Below are positions 50,992 to 62,235 of a DNA stretch of 64,000 nt, in pieces (within the stretch, counting starts at the first letter, position 1; each line of letters opens with the position of its first letter). This DNA comes from Cynocephalus volans (Eukaryota > Chordata > Mammalia > Dermoptera > Cynocephalidae), in NCBI RefSeq assembly GCF_027409185.1, contig NC_084474.1, positions 12,641,382-12,705,381 of the forward strand, given 5' to 3'. The notes under the pieces were generated by a model that was not told the DNA's origin, did not search any database, and saw only the letters and a list, made by a program, of their open reading frames with translations. The position numbers were made by a program, and so were the translations under genes.

Positions 50992-51289
50992 TGTGGGCAG
51001 AACGTAGACAGAATGGTCAGGATCCTTCACCTCATATCCAGCTGAGCATGACTCAGCATGTCTGTTCTAAATACATTATGTAAGAGTGGTATAACTGTGC
51101 ATGTGCGCCCATGTGTTCCTTGGCTATCTGACTCTAGCATAAAAGACAACAGCTCTGATCTACTGGGGAGCTGAGCTCACATCCAAATAAAACATGTCAA
51201 CCTTGCCAATGGCTCCCAGAATCTTTTTCCAACTACCTAGGTTGCAGCCTGCATAGGATGGGTTTGAGAGTCGGTGACCCAACCTGACA
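50992..51289 (+). repeat. 5' LTR of the provirus
   Basis: 298 bp, beginning TGTGGGCAG and ending CCTGACA. CATAAAAG near 51145 is a TATA-like box and AATAAA is at 51186-51191. Pairs with 56319-56614. Confidence 0.88.
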
Positions 51290-51291
51290 AT

Positions 51292-51311
51292 TGGCATTGC
51301 TGGCAGGATTC
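51292..51311 (+). other. Provirus primer-binding site, tRNA-Ser-like
   Basis: TGGCATTGCTGGCAGGATTC starts two bases after the LTR. It matches about 16 of 20 bases of the complement of the mammalian tRNA-Ser(AGA) 3' end as recalled, better than tRNA-Leu. Serine priming is the trait that names HERV-S. Confidence 0.6.
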
Positions 51312-51417
51312 TGAGCAGATAAGTGAGCCACTAGCCCCTCAGGGGAGGGAAGAAATGTGGCCACCTGCTTTCCTGTTAACTGGGAGCTGGCCGTGGCTCA
51401 CTGTTCTGTGAGACAAC

Positions 51418-52440
51418 ATGGACCAGGCACTTCATGAAGTGGTGCAGCTTCGAGATTTGAAACAAAAGGCAGACATGTTGGAAGCACAAGTACATGCTCT
51501 GGAGGATGAAGTACATTAGCAGGTCACCCCTGCTTTTGACACTGGGTGAGTTGGGAGAACCTGTACATTTCCTGGCACGACCTGTTCATCAGAAAATGAA
51601 GCATGACCAGCCTATGAGACTGGGCGGACAACTGGTAGGCAACCCACAAGTGACTCAGTTCACTGCTTATATCGCATATACCCAGGCTGAGTTGGTTGTT
51701 TTGGGGAAACAGTTTCAACAGAAACAGGGAGAACCCCTAGCTGCTTTACTCCTATGGTTGTGGGACCTAGGGGTGGATAGTGTGATATGCTCTGGTGAGG
51801 AGGTGGAAAAGTTAGCCTCCATTACCACACACCCATCCCTGCAACAGTGATTACAGAATAGCTGCAGATATGCACAGGGGCAGTGTAACCACTCTTTGAT
51901 GGAATGGGTGAATGCACTCTGTGGACAAATGCTGGAGAACTGACCAAAATTCTGAGTAAATGGAAAACGTATGCCGAGTTGATTAAAATAATTCAGGAGC
52001 TGGGGATGCAGCAGTCCATGTTTAATGTGAACACCAATGGTCTGGACAATGAACATTTTACAGGCAGCATGAGAGATGTAGTGCTGCAAAATGCTCCATC
52101 AACGTCCTTTGGGTCACTGATCCCATATGTTGGTCATCCTATACATAAAGTAATGACCATTATGGCCTGTCTGGGCAAAGTGGAGAGGAGGAGACAAACA
52201 AAGGGGGTCCAAAAGGTGGCGAAGACCAAGCCCCCAAGAAATGCTTGGAATGTGATCCTGAAGGGACCGAGCAAGACCAGCCATATGCAGATGTGGTTTG
52301 ACTTGCTCACGGCAGAGGTCGATAGGGAGAAAATCGACTGCAACCGAATGTGATCCTGTTCACCTAGTGGCAAAAATTGTGTCCTGAACACCATTTCATC
52401 AAACCTCTGAAAGAAACAGATGGCAAGGTACGCCCAGTGA
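51418..52440 (+). pseudogene. Provirus gag remnant
   Basis: ATG at 51418 opens 33 codons (MDQALHEVVQLRDLKQKADM...), a coiled-coil-like N-terminus, then TAG at 51517-51519. Further gag-like coding continues in another frame at 51494-51850 (LWLWDLGVDSV region) and again at 51904-52353, where a basic stretch (KVERRRQTKG) may be what is left of nucleocapsid. No intact CCHC zinc knuckle was found. At least two frame changes. Confidence 0.7.
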
Positions 52441-52479
52441 ATTTAAAAGATTTTTTGTCTGCTTCTGCAGAGGTGGATG

Positions 52480-52920
52480 CACTGTTTCATTTCGATTAGG
52501 GAGCAGGCCAAGGTGCCCACCTTTTGGGGGCAGACAAGGACCAGATACCTCATGTTGAACTGGTAATATATTGGTCAGAGAAAAATGTTCAGCATTTATT
52601 GGCATTGGTGGATACCAGTGCAGAATGTAGCCTGATACATGGCAACCCAGATAAGTTTCCAGTGGCCACAGTTTCATGTTGATGGCTATGGAGGACATAC
52701 TATTAAAGTCAAAGCTGTGTCATTGCTGTTGGGCATAGGACAATTGCCACCCATGTATATACTGTATATGTATCTCCAGTAGCTGAATGCATCTTGGGTA
52801 TAGATGTACTTTACGGTTTATACCTGCAAACAACAGTTGGAGAATTTCAGCTGTGTATATGGACAGTAGAGTCTGTGTTATAGGGATATGCTAAACATGA
52901 CCCACAGGTGTTACCCAAGC
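52480..52920 (+). pseudogene. Provirus protease remnant
   Basis: LVDTSAECSLIHG encoded at 52605-52643 corresponds to the retroviral aspartic protease active site. The catalytic Asp is at 52611, but the usual DTG reads DTS (AGT for GGT at 52617). A second segment further on (GIDVLYGLYLQ near 52800) fits the protease C-terminal flap/interface region. Frame interruptions follow. Confidence 0.65.
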
Positions 52921-52999
52921 CAAGAGGTATAGTCAATGTGAAGCAGTATCACCTATTGGGAGGACATGCAGAGATAGGAGTCACTATATTGGAATTAGA

Positions 53000-53900
53000 G
53001 AAAGTTGGCATTATTCATGCCACATATAGCCCATTTAATGCCCTGGTACAGCCAGTGAAAAACCTGATGGTACCTGGAGAATGAGTGTGGATTAATGAGA
53101 ACTGAGCAGAGTAGTCCCTCCTTAGTATGCAGCTGTGCCTTCAGTTCACGATTTAATGGATCAGCTGATGACTCAGCTAGGAATTTATCATTATGTATTG
53201 GACCTGGCAAATGCTTTTTTCTCTATTCCAATCTTGGCTGATAGCCAAGATCAATTTGCCTTCACCTGGGAGGGAAGGCAATGGACTTTTCAGGTGTTAG
53301 CAAGGATACCTGTATAGCCCAACCATCTGTCATGGTTTAGTGGCTAGGGACTGGCAAAGTGGATTGGGCCCTGTATGGTTACAATATTTCATTATATAGA
53401 TGATGTCCTACTAACCTCTGATTCTCTTGCAGATTTAACTCAGGCAGTCCCAACACTGTCAGGTCATTTGGAGCAATGTGGGTGGGCCATGAACACAACC
53501 AAAGTACAAGGACCTGGGCTGACTGTCAAATTCGTGGGAGTTGTCTGGTCAGGTAAGACATGAGTCATCCCAGGAGCTATGATAGACAAAATACAAGTAT
53601 ACTCTCAGCCCACAACAGTATCTCAGCTGCAGGCATATTTGAGACTTCTCGGGTATTAGAGGTCTTTTGTATCCCATATGGCCCAAATGGCCTGCCTGCT
53701 GTATGCATTAACAAAGAAAGGAGGCCCTTGGGATTCAACTGAGGAAGTAGAACGGGCTTACTGGGCAACAAAGAGGGTAATAGAGCAAGTGCAAGTTTTA
53801 CAAGTGGCTGATCCCATTAGGCCTTTTGAACTAGATGTGCATATAACCCAAAAAGGGTCAGGATGGGGTCTGTGGCAAAGACAGAACTGATTCCAAACAC
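53000..53900 (+). pseudogene. Provirus reverse transcriptase remnant
   Basis: YVLDLANAFFSIPI (near 53195) is RT motif A and YIDD (53393-53404) motif C. In-frame stops separate them (for example near 53315), and a deletion removes part of the fingers/palm between. The connection domain continues to 53888 (FELDVHITQKGSGWGLWQRQ) before another stop. Confidence 0.8.
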
Positions 53901-53939
53901 CTATAGGATTTTGGTCCCAGCTCTGGAAGAGTGCTGAAA

Positions 53940-54720
53940 TATGTTACTCTCTGATAGAGAACAGTTGGCAGCTGTGTATTCTGCCCTGATGGCTACTGAG
54001 GCTATAACAGGAACGGCCAAGGTCCTAGTACAGATGACATACCCCATGCTGAGTTGGTTGTGCATGTGGACAACTGCCCCCAAAACAGGTGTCACTCAAA
54101 CTCCCACTCTGTCCAAATGGGGAGCATATATAGAACAAAGGAGTACTATACCTACAAGCCCTCTATCAAATGAATTACAAGCTGTGTTAGGACCAGTAGA
54201 AGTAGGGGAGGAGACCTTGACACAAACCCTACCCCTGGAGGTAGAGGTCACACCAATGCGTGAAGGACAGGGACATATTGTGTAGCAATCCTGGTATACA
54301 GATGGCTCCAGCATGAGCTCCTCACATCATGGATGGCTGTTGCTGTTCAGCCCTTAACAGATACCATATGTTATGAAAATGGCATAGGGCAAAGTAGTCA
54401 ATGGGCTGAGTTAAGAGCAGTATGGATGGTGATTAAAAATGAATCTGGGCCACTCACTATATGTACAGACAGTTGGGCAGTATACAAGGGTCTTACCCTT
54501 TGGATATCTACCTGCAAATACCAGTAGTGGATGGTAGGCCACTGACTCCTGTGGGAACAAGCCATGTGGCGAGAATTATGGGAATTAGGACATGAGAAGG
54601 AAATAACTCTTTTCCATGTCACAGGACACTTCCCCTTAGCCAGTCCAGGCAATGATGAAGCTGACGCATTGGCTAAGGTAAGGTGGCTGGAGAGAGCCCC
54701 AGCCGCTGATGTAGCCCAGT
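53940..54720 (+). pseudogene. Provirus RNase H remnant
   Basis: The tether reads SDREQLAAVYSALMATEAI. YTDGSS, with the catalytic Asp at 54301, opens RNase H, and the frame later ends in GHFPLASPGNDEADALA (about 54630-54677). Stops at 54283-54285 and in the DSWAVYKGL portion interrupt it. Confidence 0.75.
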
Positions 54721-55640
54721 GGTTACATCAATGGAACTAGCATGCTGGCAGCAAAACCATGTGGATGGCGGCTTGAGGATGGGCCCTGCCTATAACATGG
54801 GAAGATGTAGTGAACACCTGTCACACTTGCCTGGTATGCACCTATGAAAGTCCACAGCCCAAACAGGTGCCTCATACTGATGGGCAAATAACTCGAGGAA
54901 GGGTGCCCCTTACTTGATGGCAGGTGGATTAAGTAGGATTGCTCCCCACGTTGGAGAATTTCAGGTATATTTTCACAGCTGTAGATACGGCTACAGGACT
55001 TCTGTTTGTGTGGCCCTGCAAGGCTCCAGACCAGGTACCTACTATTAAGGTGTTGAATAGCCTTATGGCTATGTATGGTCAACTCCTGGTCATAGAAAAT
55101 GATAATGGAACCCACTTTACTGGACAGGAAGTACAGAAGTGGGCTTCAAAACTGTCAATACATGTACCATATTACCCCCAGCCAGTAGGAATGATTGAAC
55201 AGTAAAATGGTCTTCTGAATAGGGGATTTAGGCTATTTGCCAGCCCCCCATTCCTGAAGGGGTAGACAGGGCATTCATGGCCAATGGTTCAAACCATAAA
55301 CAATAGACCTTATAAGGGCAGACTGTATCCAGTGGAGGCTCTATTACATAGGGTTGCTGCATCTATTCAATTACAAGTTACTACTAAGGATGATCTCCTG
55401 AAACCAGGATATGGTAAGAATGGAGATATCCTCTTACCAGCTCCAACCTGTTTACAGCAAGGGAAGACAGTATAGTGGGAATGGCCTTGGAAAATAGAAG
55501 CCCCCTGTATACACTGGGTAGGCCTAATGGAGACTTGGGGGAAAGGATTGGAAGAAGACTTGCAAAGTCTTACCTTGGGTGACAAGTACCTGACCTCCCC
55601 AAGAAAAGGTAATACCTGGAACAGATAAATGCTGTATTCT
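54720..55640 (+). pseudogene. Provirus integrase remnant
   Basis: The HHCC zinc region is recognisable from CHTCLVC (about 54818). The core carries Asp at 54984 (AVDTATG), Asp at 55101 (ENDNGTHFTG) and Glu at 55197 (GMIEQ), followed at once by a TAA. The C-terminal domain continues in shifted frames to about 55640. Confidence 0.78.
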
Positions 55641-55674
55641 AAAGGGCACATTTATACTATCATTATGGCCAGGT

Positions 55675-56284
55675 ATGAGTTCCTCTATACTGTTACATGT
55701 AGAACCTATAGATCCATCAGTGTTGGTTGATAATGTATGGTATCATAAACCAGGTAAGATACCTATTACTACAACCATCCTTTCTCAGGATGGAAAACTG
55801 GCATGTATTCTACCAGAGGGGCAAGAACTCCCTCTATTGGTACCAGTAACTCTTCTGTCTTTTCACTCATAGCCTTGTGGCTGACAATACCATAGTCAAC
55901 TGGGCACATACATATGCTCGTGTGGCCAATGTTTCTGCTTGCTGGATATGCACCAAGTTTCCCACCAGTGTGGCTGCAAGATTCCCATGGAAAATCACCT
56001 CAATGATGACTGATATATATATTCCTGAATATCATCATAATGTTACTCAGGCCTTACAACAATTAACAAGTGAAATTCATAATGTTCAAAAATTGACATG
56101 GGATCTCCTCCAGGAATGTTGGGCCAGTATATCCTCTTCATGGAGGTGCGTATTGGCCATACTGGGAGGGGGAGCCTATGTCCTAGTAGCATGTTGCTGC
56201 AGCCTACATTGCTGCTGTGGTTTATGGATGCAAGGGTCATCTATCCTCACTAAGGAAACATTGTGGAAGACTCCAGATGCATAG
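55675..56284 (+). pseudogene. Provirus env-like 3' segment, short and broken
   Basis: Two coding stretches (55675-55872 and 55877-56284) in different frames. The second has ANVSACWIC (a CxxC motif like that of retroviral surface subunits), two N-x-T/S sites, a heptad-like stretch (VTQALQQLTSEIHNVQKL), a hydrophobic segment (CVLAILGGGAYVLVACCC) and a cysteine-rich tail, so it looks like a membrane glycoprotein end. Only about 0.6 kb lies between integrase and the polypurine tract, too short for a normal env; no fusion peptide or disulfide-loop motif was recognised. Confidence 0.5.
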
Positions 56285-56300
56285 ATTGTATGGTGAGGGA

Positions 56301-56318
56301 CCCTGAAGGGGTGGAGTA
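56301..56318 (+). other. Provirus polypurine tract region
   Basis: The purine-rich GAAGGGGTGGAG immediately precedes the 3' LTR, the expected place for plus-strand DNA priming. Confidence 0.6.
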
Positions 56319-56614
56319 TGAGGAAAATGTAGACAGAATGGTCGGGCTCCCTCACCTCATATCCAGTTGAGCACGACTCAGCATGTCTGTTGTAAATACA
56401 TTATGTAAGAGTGGTAAAACTGTGCATGTGTGCCCATGTGTTCCTTGGCTATCTGACTCTAGTATAAAAGACAATGGCTTGGATCCACTGGGAGGCTGAG
56501 CTCACATCCAAATAAAGCATGTCAACTTTGCCAGTGGCTCCCAGAATCTTTTCCAACTACTGAGCTTGCAACCTGTACAGGACAGGTTTGAAGGGTCTGT
56601 GACCCAGTCCAACA
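56319..56614 (+). repeat. 3' LTR of the provirus
   Basis: 296 bp, beginning TGAGGAAAATG and ending GTCCAACA. Aligns to 50992-51289 across its full length with about 37 substitutions and a few 1-2 nt gaps. Confidence 0.88.
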
Positions 56615-56664
56615 ATTTGCTTTGGCATTTTTGTCAAAAATCAGTTGCTCATTAGATAGTTATA

Positions 56665-57510
56665 TGCAAAAGAATAAAGTTGGAACACTATCTTATACCA
56701 TGTACAAAAATTAACTCAAATGAATTGAAGACCTAAATGTAAAAGCTAATAATATAAACTCTTAGAATAACACACAGGTTTAAATCATGGCATCCTTGGA
56801 TTAGACAATGGTTTCTTTGATTTGAATTTGACATTTCTCCAAAGAAGGTATACAAATCGTCAATAAATGTAAAGGTGCTCAACATAATTACCTATTAGGG
56901 AAATGGAAATTAAAACCAAATGTGATACCACTTCACATCGACTAGGATGGCTATAATCAAGAAGACAGATACGAGTGTTGAGAAGGATGTAGAAAAACTG
57001 GAACATTCACACACTGCTGATGGAAATGTAAAACAGTGCAGCTGCTTGGAAAATAGCCTGGCAGTTCCTGGAAAAATTAAACATGAAGTTGCTATTTGAC
57101 TTAGCAATTCCACTCATAGGTATATAAACAAGAAAACTTAAAACATAGGCCCTCACAAAAACTTGTGCATAAATGCTCACTTGAGCACGATGAGCATGAT
57201 TCATGAAAGCCCTAAAGTGAAAACAACCCAGATGCTCATGAGCTAATGAATGAACAAAATGTCACATATCCATACAATGGAATTTTACTGAGCAACAAAA
57301 AGAAATGATACATGCTACAACATGAATAAACACTGAAAACATTACACTAAGTGGATAAACCAGTCATAAAATAACACACACTGCATGATACCATCTATAA
57401 GAATATTCAAAAGTAGGCAAATCCATAGAGACAGAAAGTAGACTGGTGATTGATTGCGTAGGGCCAGGGGGACAGACAGTTTCTTATCAGATTTGGCAAT
57501 ATGCAGGTTA
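56665..57510 (+). mobile_element. L1 3' part, plus strand
   Basis: Degenerate L1 ORF2 end and 3' UTR in sense orientation (GATACCACTTCACATCGACT, ATCCATACAATGGAATTTTA, GCAAATCCATAGAGACAGAA). Head to head with the minus-strand fragment ending near 56665; could be a 5'-inverted part of the same insertion or a separate one. Confidence 0.75.
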
Positions 57511-57519
57511 TTCATAGGA

Positions 57520-57747
57520 AAACCCCTAAATCAAAACAAAGGGAAGGTAGAGATAGCCTATCTAGAACTCTCTTGAGGAGTTTTGCTGTGAAAGAAAGCA
57601 GAGAAATGGGCACAGCTGGAGGGATATGAAGAGATGGTGGGGAAAGGAAAAGCAGTGTTTTGTTTTCTTTTTCTTTATTAGAGCATTTTAATATGCTGAT
57701 TAGACCATCCAGCATGAGGAGAAACTGATGATGCAGGAGAGAGAAGG
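57520..57747. other. Unassigned sequence before the solo LTR
   Basis: No gene, RNA or named repeat recognised. Confidence 0.3.
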
Positions 57748-58280
57748 TGTTGTGGGTGAGATCGCACAGAGGAATCCAAGACAGGAGTCAGTGTTGCAGT
57801 TTTACAGTTCTTTATTTGGTGTTACAGCTCTTTGTTTGGTGTTACAGAGTGCCTTTTTGCCTGCAGGCAAGGAGAGCACTGGGGAGTGAAGACTCCTAAA
57901 TCAGTGTCTCCCTCAAACAAAGGAGAGAGGCGATCATATATAGCCAAAATTCCTGCCCTAACTTCCCACCCAAGTTCCCATTTAGGTCCTCTTATGTAAA
58001 TAAGGGATGCAGTCCTGCTAATTTGTATTGGCTGATTATGGGACACAGTCCATTGGTCAGCTCTGGAACCTAATTTGCATCCAGACCTCAGGGCAGTGTG
58101 AGACTGTTGTCTCCTATTAGCACATGGATACAGGTGGGTGCAGGAAGCCGGCAAGTTAAGTTGCAGGACCCAGAGTTTGCTATTAAGACAATCATGCATA
58201 AAATTTCTAAAAATTGTTTCTGGAGCAGAAAATAAGGGAAAGTTTTAACAATTAGAAAATGCTTAGGGTTCCCTGCAACA
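57748..58280 (-). mobile_element. Solo LTR, gammaretrovirus-like, minus strand
   Basis: On the minus strand it begins TGTTGCAGGGAACCC and ends TCTCACCCACAACA, 533 bp. A TATATATG box lies near 57942-57935, AATAAA at 57816-57811, and U5 has the CTTGGATTCCTC wording usual for gamma-type LTRs. The R region holds a 20-bp tandem duplication (plus strand TTACAGTTCTTTATTTGGTG then TTACAGCTCTTTGTTTGGTG). Flanks AAGG/AAGA could be a 4-bp duplication with one change. No internal region: a recombined solo LTR. Confidence 0.72.
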
Positions 58281-58974
58281 AAGAGACAATCAAAACAATA
58301 AAATCCTTATGAGGGTGAAAGGGGATGAGAGTTCAGATGACAGGTGGAAGGAAAGGCTGACCCTTAGGAGAAAGCCAGTTCCTTCCCTTTAATAGTATGG
58401 TAGAAGATGAATGCAGTTATAGGAAGGATTGTAGATTTAATGGTAGGATGTTGACGAAGGTCTCCACCTCTTGACTTTTTCCCCCCCAAGAATAAGTAAA
58501 AATCATTAGCTGAGGGAAAGAAAAGATACGAAATAGTCATCTTGGAGAGTTAAAAAGTATGTTTTCTAGAACATTGGAATAAGATGACCAATTTGAGATT
58601 TTTGATCATAAATTCAAGCAAAGGCTGTCAGCCTGAAAGCCAGTTCTTTGTAGCCAGTAAAGAGGGAAATACTGAAAATTGCTCTAAGGAGAATAAATAC
58701 AGTAATTACTGTAGCTCATTTACACTAAACAACCATTTAAAGTGTATATGTACAATCTATGATGATGTTAAGAACAGATACAGTTAACAAAAGTTGGAAA
58801 GTAGAAGGGGCAAAGAAGTGTGAAATGTTATGCCTGTCAGTATCTTCATCTTACACAGAGGAATGAGCTAATCTATATTTTTGAAGGTTAAATTCCAAGA
58901 AATAGATGTTTAAAGTACTTGCAGTACATTATTTAAATTACAAAGTTTACTGTGTGAGAACTCAAATACTAGGA
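58281..58974. other. Unassigned sequence between two solo LTRs
   Basis: AT-rich, no coding or RNA features recognised. Confidence 0.35.
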
Positions 58975-59449
58975 TGTGGGAAAATATAGGAAAATGGTCA
59001 GGGCCCCTCAGATGTTCAGAATCTTGCCTAACATTTGATATAAATAGGCACGTGTGCTCAGGTGTTCCTTGGTTATCATTTAGTGTAATTGCGCATGTGC
59101 ACCCAGGTGTCCTGGGTCATGGACTTAAGTATAGAGGATAAGTGGCTCTGATCCATGGAGTCCTCCACCCCTTGGGATCCCCCTGGCGGGGGGTATGGGG
59201 AGGCCACTACTGCTGCTGGAGACTGTTGCTGGTGCTGCTAGTGCCCCTGGGACCCTCCTCAAGGCCACCGCCACCGCTGGACCTGTAAGCTACCGGATCC
59301 GTAAGCTGCTGCTGCTGAGGACTGAGCTTGTGTTGTGTGCCAACAGCTCCTGGAATCTTTCCCAATTACCTAGCATGGACCTGTGTGTGAGGGGTCTGGG
59401 GACCCCATCTGTACAATGGGTTTGAAGGGTCTGACCCCTAGTTCTGACA
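58975..59449 (+). mobile_element. Solo LTR related to the provirus LTRs
   Basis: 475 bp from TGTGGGAAAATATAGG to TTCTGACA. Shares with the LTRs at 50992 and 56319 the blocks AAAATGGTCAGG, GTGTTCCTTGG, GGAATCTTTCCCAA and GGGTTTGAAGGGTCTG. It also has a GC- and CTG-rich 150-bp segment (59185-59335) absent from those LTRs. No clear target duplication was seen. Confidence 0.6.
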
Positions 59450-61225
59450 ATATAAATGGAAACAGTATAACTAAATTAATAACTAAAATAATGAAACATG
59501 TTGGCTTTAGTTATGATTTGCCTTACTTTACATAGGAGGAAACAGTTGAAACTATCCAAATCTTCATCTCTTAAAAGACAGGTGAATATACAATATTAAA
59601 AAATGATAAAACAATTAGTGGTAGAAACATTTTATTAATTTATAAATAAGGAGGAAATCAGAAGAAACAAAAACAGCTGAAAACAGAAGCTACTTCTCCT
59701 TATGAGCCTTTCTGTGCTATTTGTTGTTTTTTTATAATGTACGTAGTTATTATACTTTAATAAAATTAAATAAAATTAAAACAAACCTATTTAGGTGTGA
59801 ATGAAAACTAAGTTGGGACCAACCCTTGATAAAACTAGGTAGGTTTTATCAATGTGACACTTATTTGCATCCCCTTTCCATACCCTCTTCGTAGCCTCTC
59901 TCGCTATTAGTTTTCTCCCAATATTGAAGAGATTCACCGCCCTCCTAACCCTGGCTTCCTCCTATTTCACTAAAAAATATCACTTCTCCAGTTGTTTTCT
60001 GATCCTCAACTTGGACCATCACAAAATTAGCCTATTCTTGGTCCCTTTCTAAAAATGCCTCATTCTTAGTTCACAATAAAATTCAGTGATAATCTCATGA
60101 CCAAAATTCTTTTCCTCCTGTTCACATCCGTGCCAAGATATTAAGATATTATTTAACGTATTATCACAGTTAGGGAGATGGGATGAGGGGTTTTATGTGT
60201 GTATTTTTGTTGTTTTTAATTTCAAAAACAAAGGATTAAGTTGATGAAATTTTCATTTCATAGTGCATTACAGTTGTTTCATGCAAAGCACCTTACGTGA
60301 TGAATTTATTCCCACTTATTTACATTTCCCACTCCCATTCTCTGCTCACCCTGAGAATGTTTTTTGTTTTTTAAAATAACCTCAAGGGAATTAATCTATG
60401 TTAACAGACTATCAGGCCCTGGTATTACTGGGGGAAGATTATTTGGGAGTATGTGTGGCCTTCCCAAGGCACTTCAAATGTGTCATCTTTACAGGGTTTG
60501 TTTCATTCTTTTTAGGTAATGATTCAATAGTCACTATTAACTGGGGCTGAGTCAGCGTGGACCTTAAATAGTTGTTAAGATAAATGTTTTCTTATTACGA
60601 GTTCTCCTTAACTTGATTTAAACGGGGTTTAGCACAACACCCCAAGCACGTGGGTGTGTAATAAATATTAATCACATGATTTTGATGATGATGATGTAAA
60701 ACTTCTATAGACGTACGGTAAGGATTGCTGACATTCACCACACACCCTTCATTTACATACTTACCACACAGATGAAACTCATCAACTTATTTTAAGTTTT
60801 ATATGCTTAATCAACATGTTGGATATGGGATAAACAAACATGTAACCTATAATTATTTGCAAACAATTATTTCCACTATTAACTACGTCTACCAATAATA
60901 TTACATAACCCACACAACAAAAATAATGTCTACTTCCAAGAAGTGCAGCAGATGATTTTATATTTCCTGCTTGTCATTTAATGATAAGACATAATTGGTA
61001 TTGACATTCAATCAGAAGTTCAATACTTAATGCAAACAATGATTTTCTAGCTAGAGAAAAAAGTTGTGTATCTTACTGTAGACTAGGATACACTTTGCTA
61101 TTTTGCAATTTTCTTCCTAAAGGTGTGAAAGTTCTAATAAAATAATGGTGAAAATTATTAAATTAAATCATTAAGGACAGAAACTAGCTTCTATTTCTGT
61201 TCTATATTCCATTTCTTTACTTTTT
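59450..61225. other. Intergenic, mostly unique
   Basis: AT-rich sequence without identified genes or transposon boundaries. Short direct motifs only. Confidence 0.4.
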
Positions 61226-61227
61226 TA

Positions 61228-61367
61228 AAAAAAAAAAGATGACTGGTAAGGGGATCTTAACCCTTGACTTGGTGTTGTCAGCACCACGCTCTCCCAATTG
61301 AGCTAACCGGCCATCCCTGGTGTTATCAACACCACACTCTCCCAAGCCAGCCATGGGCCCGCCCTCT
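61228..61367 (-). mobile_element. tRNA-Ile-type SINE with partial internal duplication
   Basis: GACTGGTAAGGGGATCTTAA to GAGCTAACCGGCCATCCC, then a second, shorter copy of the TGGTGTT...CACTCTCCCAA part. Confidence 0.78.
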
Positions 61368-61911
61368 TTTTTACTTCTAGAGTCTGGATCTTACCTTCAT
61401 ATCACTTTATAGAACTCATATATCTGTGCTTTTCTTGCATTTTTGCTAGTGAGTGTACAAGAAGCCTACTTTTTTTTTTTAAACTTCGGTTTTGGAAACT
61501 CTCCCCTACTAGATTTCAATCAACCTGGGAGCAAGATCCTGTTTGATTTCACCCATATATACTTCTAACAAGTTTAGTGTCTTGTTCATAAATACTGCTT
61601 AAATAAAGGAATGAGTACAACTTCTTTTTCTATGTAGTTATTGTGCACTCGGTTTAAAGTAACTTTAAAAAGGTTTAGTTAAACACAAACAGCTGCCCTC
61701 AAAACTGTCTCACTTTCACTGTTTGTGTGATTACTCTTAAGAGTCACCAGGAACGCGCAGTGAGCTATCAAAGAGAAAGAAAAGAACAGTCTTTTCCATA
61801 TTAAACTCACCAAAACAAAAATAGAGAAGCAAGTATTTTTGGAGTAAAAATACTGTTATATATTATGTGATCCAGATATTCAATTTTACATTATAAAAAT
61901 ACTACTTTTAG

Positions 61912-61985
61912 GGCTAGCCGGGGTGTTGTAACACCAAAGTCAGAGGCTCAGATCCCCATACAGTCCAGCCACCAAAAACCAAAGA
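61912..61985 (+). mobile_element. tRNA-Ile-type SINE, 5' truncated
   Basis: GGTGTTGTAACACCAAAGTC, CAGATCCCCATACAGTCCAG, CCACCAAAAACC tail. Confidence 0.78.
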
Positions 61986-62034
61986 AACGAAAAACAAAAC
62001 AACCCCCCCCCACTACTTTTATAATAGCAGGTAG

Positions 62035-62235
62035 TGTAGGTTTGAGTCCTGGCTCTGCCGCTTGTTGTGATTCGTTGGTCAAATTACCAGACCTTGCCAA
62101 GATTTACCTTCTGTTTGTAAAGTGTGATTAACATCTACCTCTGGAGTGGTTTAGGTAGAAACATCGAATAAGTATAACTTACAGCGCCTGGCACATACCA
62201 AGAGCTCAGTATAGATCCTACCATTAATGGTAAGT
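62035..62235 (+). repeat. MIR SINE
   Basis: GTTTGAGTCCTGGCTCTGCC, CTTCTGTTTGTAAAGTG and GCGCCTGGCACATACCAAGA in MIR order. Confidence 0.82.

Larger units (their letters stand above)
50992..56614 (+). mobile_element. ERV-L/HERV-S-like provirus, both LTRs, coding regions broken
   Basis: A 5.6-kb provirus: LTR, primer site, gag-pro-pol, a short env-like segment, polypurine tract, LTR. Flanked by 5-bp duplications AATTG (50987-50991) and ATTTG (56615-56619), one mismatch. The pol motifs (DLANAFFSIP, YIDD, YTDGSS, integrase D-D-E) and overall wording resemble class III ERV-L-type elements. Every region carries stops or frameshifts, so no functional protein is expected. The two LTRs differ at roughly 12-13% of sites by hand alignment, meaning an old insertion. 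It split a minus-strand L1. Confidence 0.88.

Noticed and set aside
51904-55205. Provirus open frames as a domesticated host gene
   Set aside because: Stops and frame changes interrupt every domain; no frame is kept over a whole domain.
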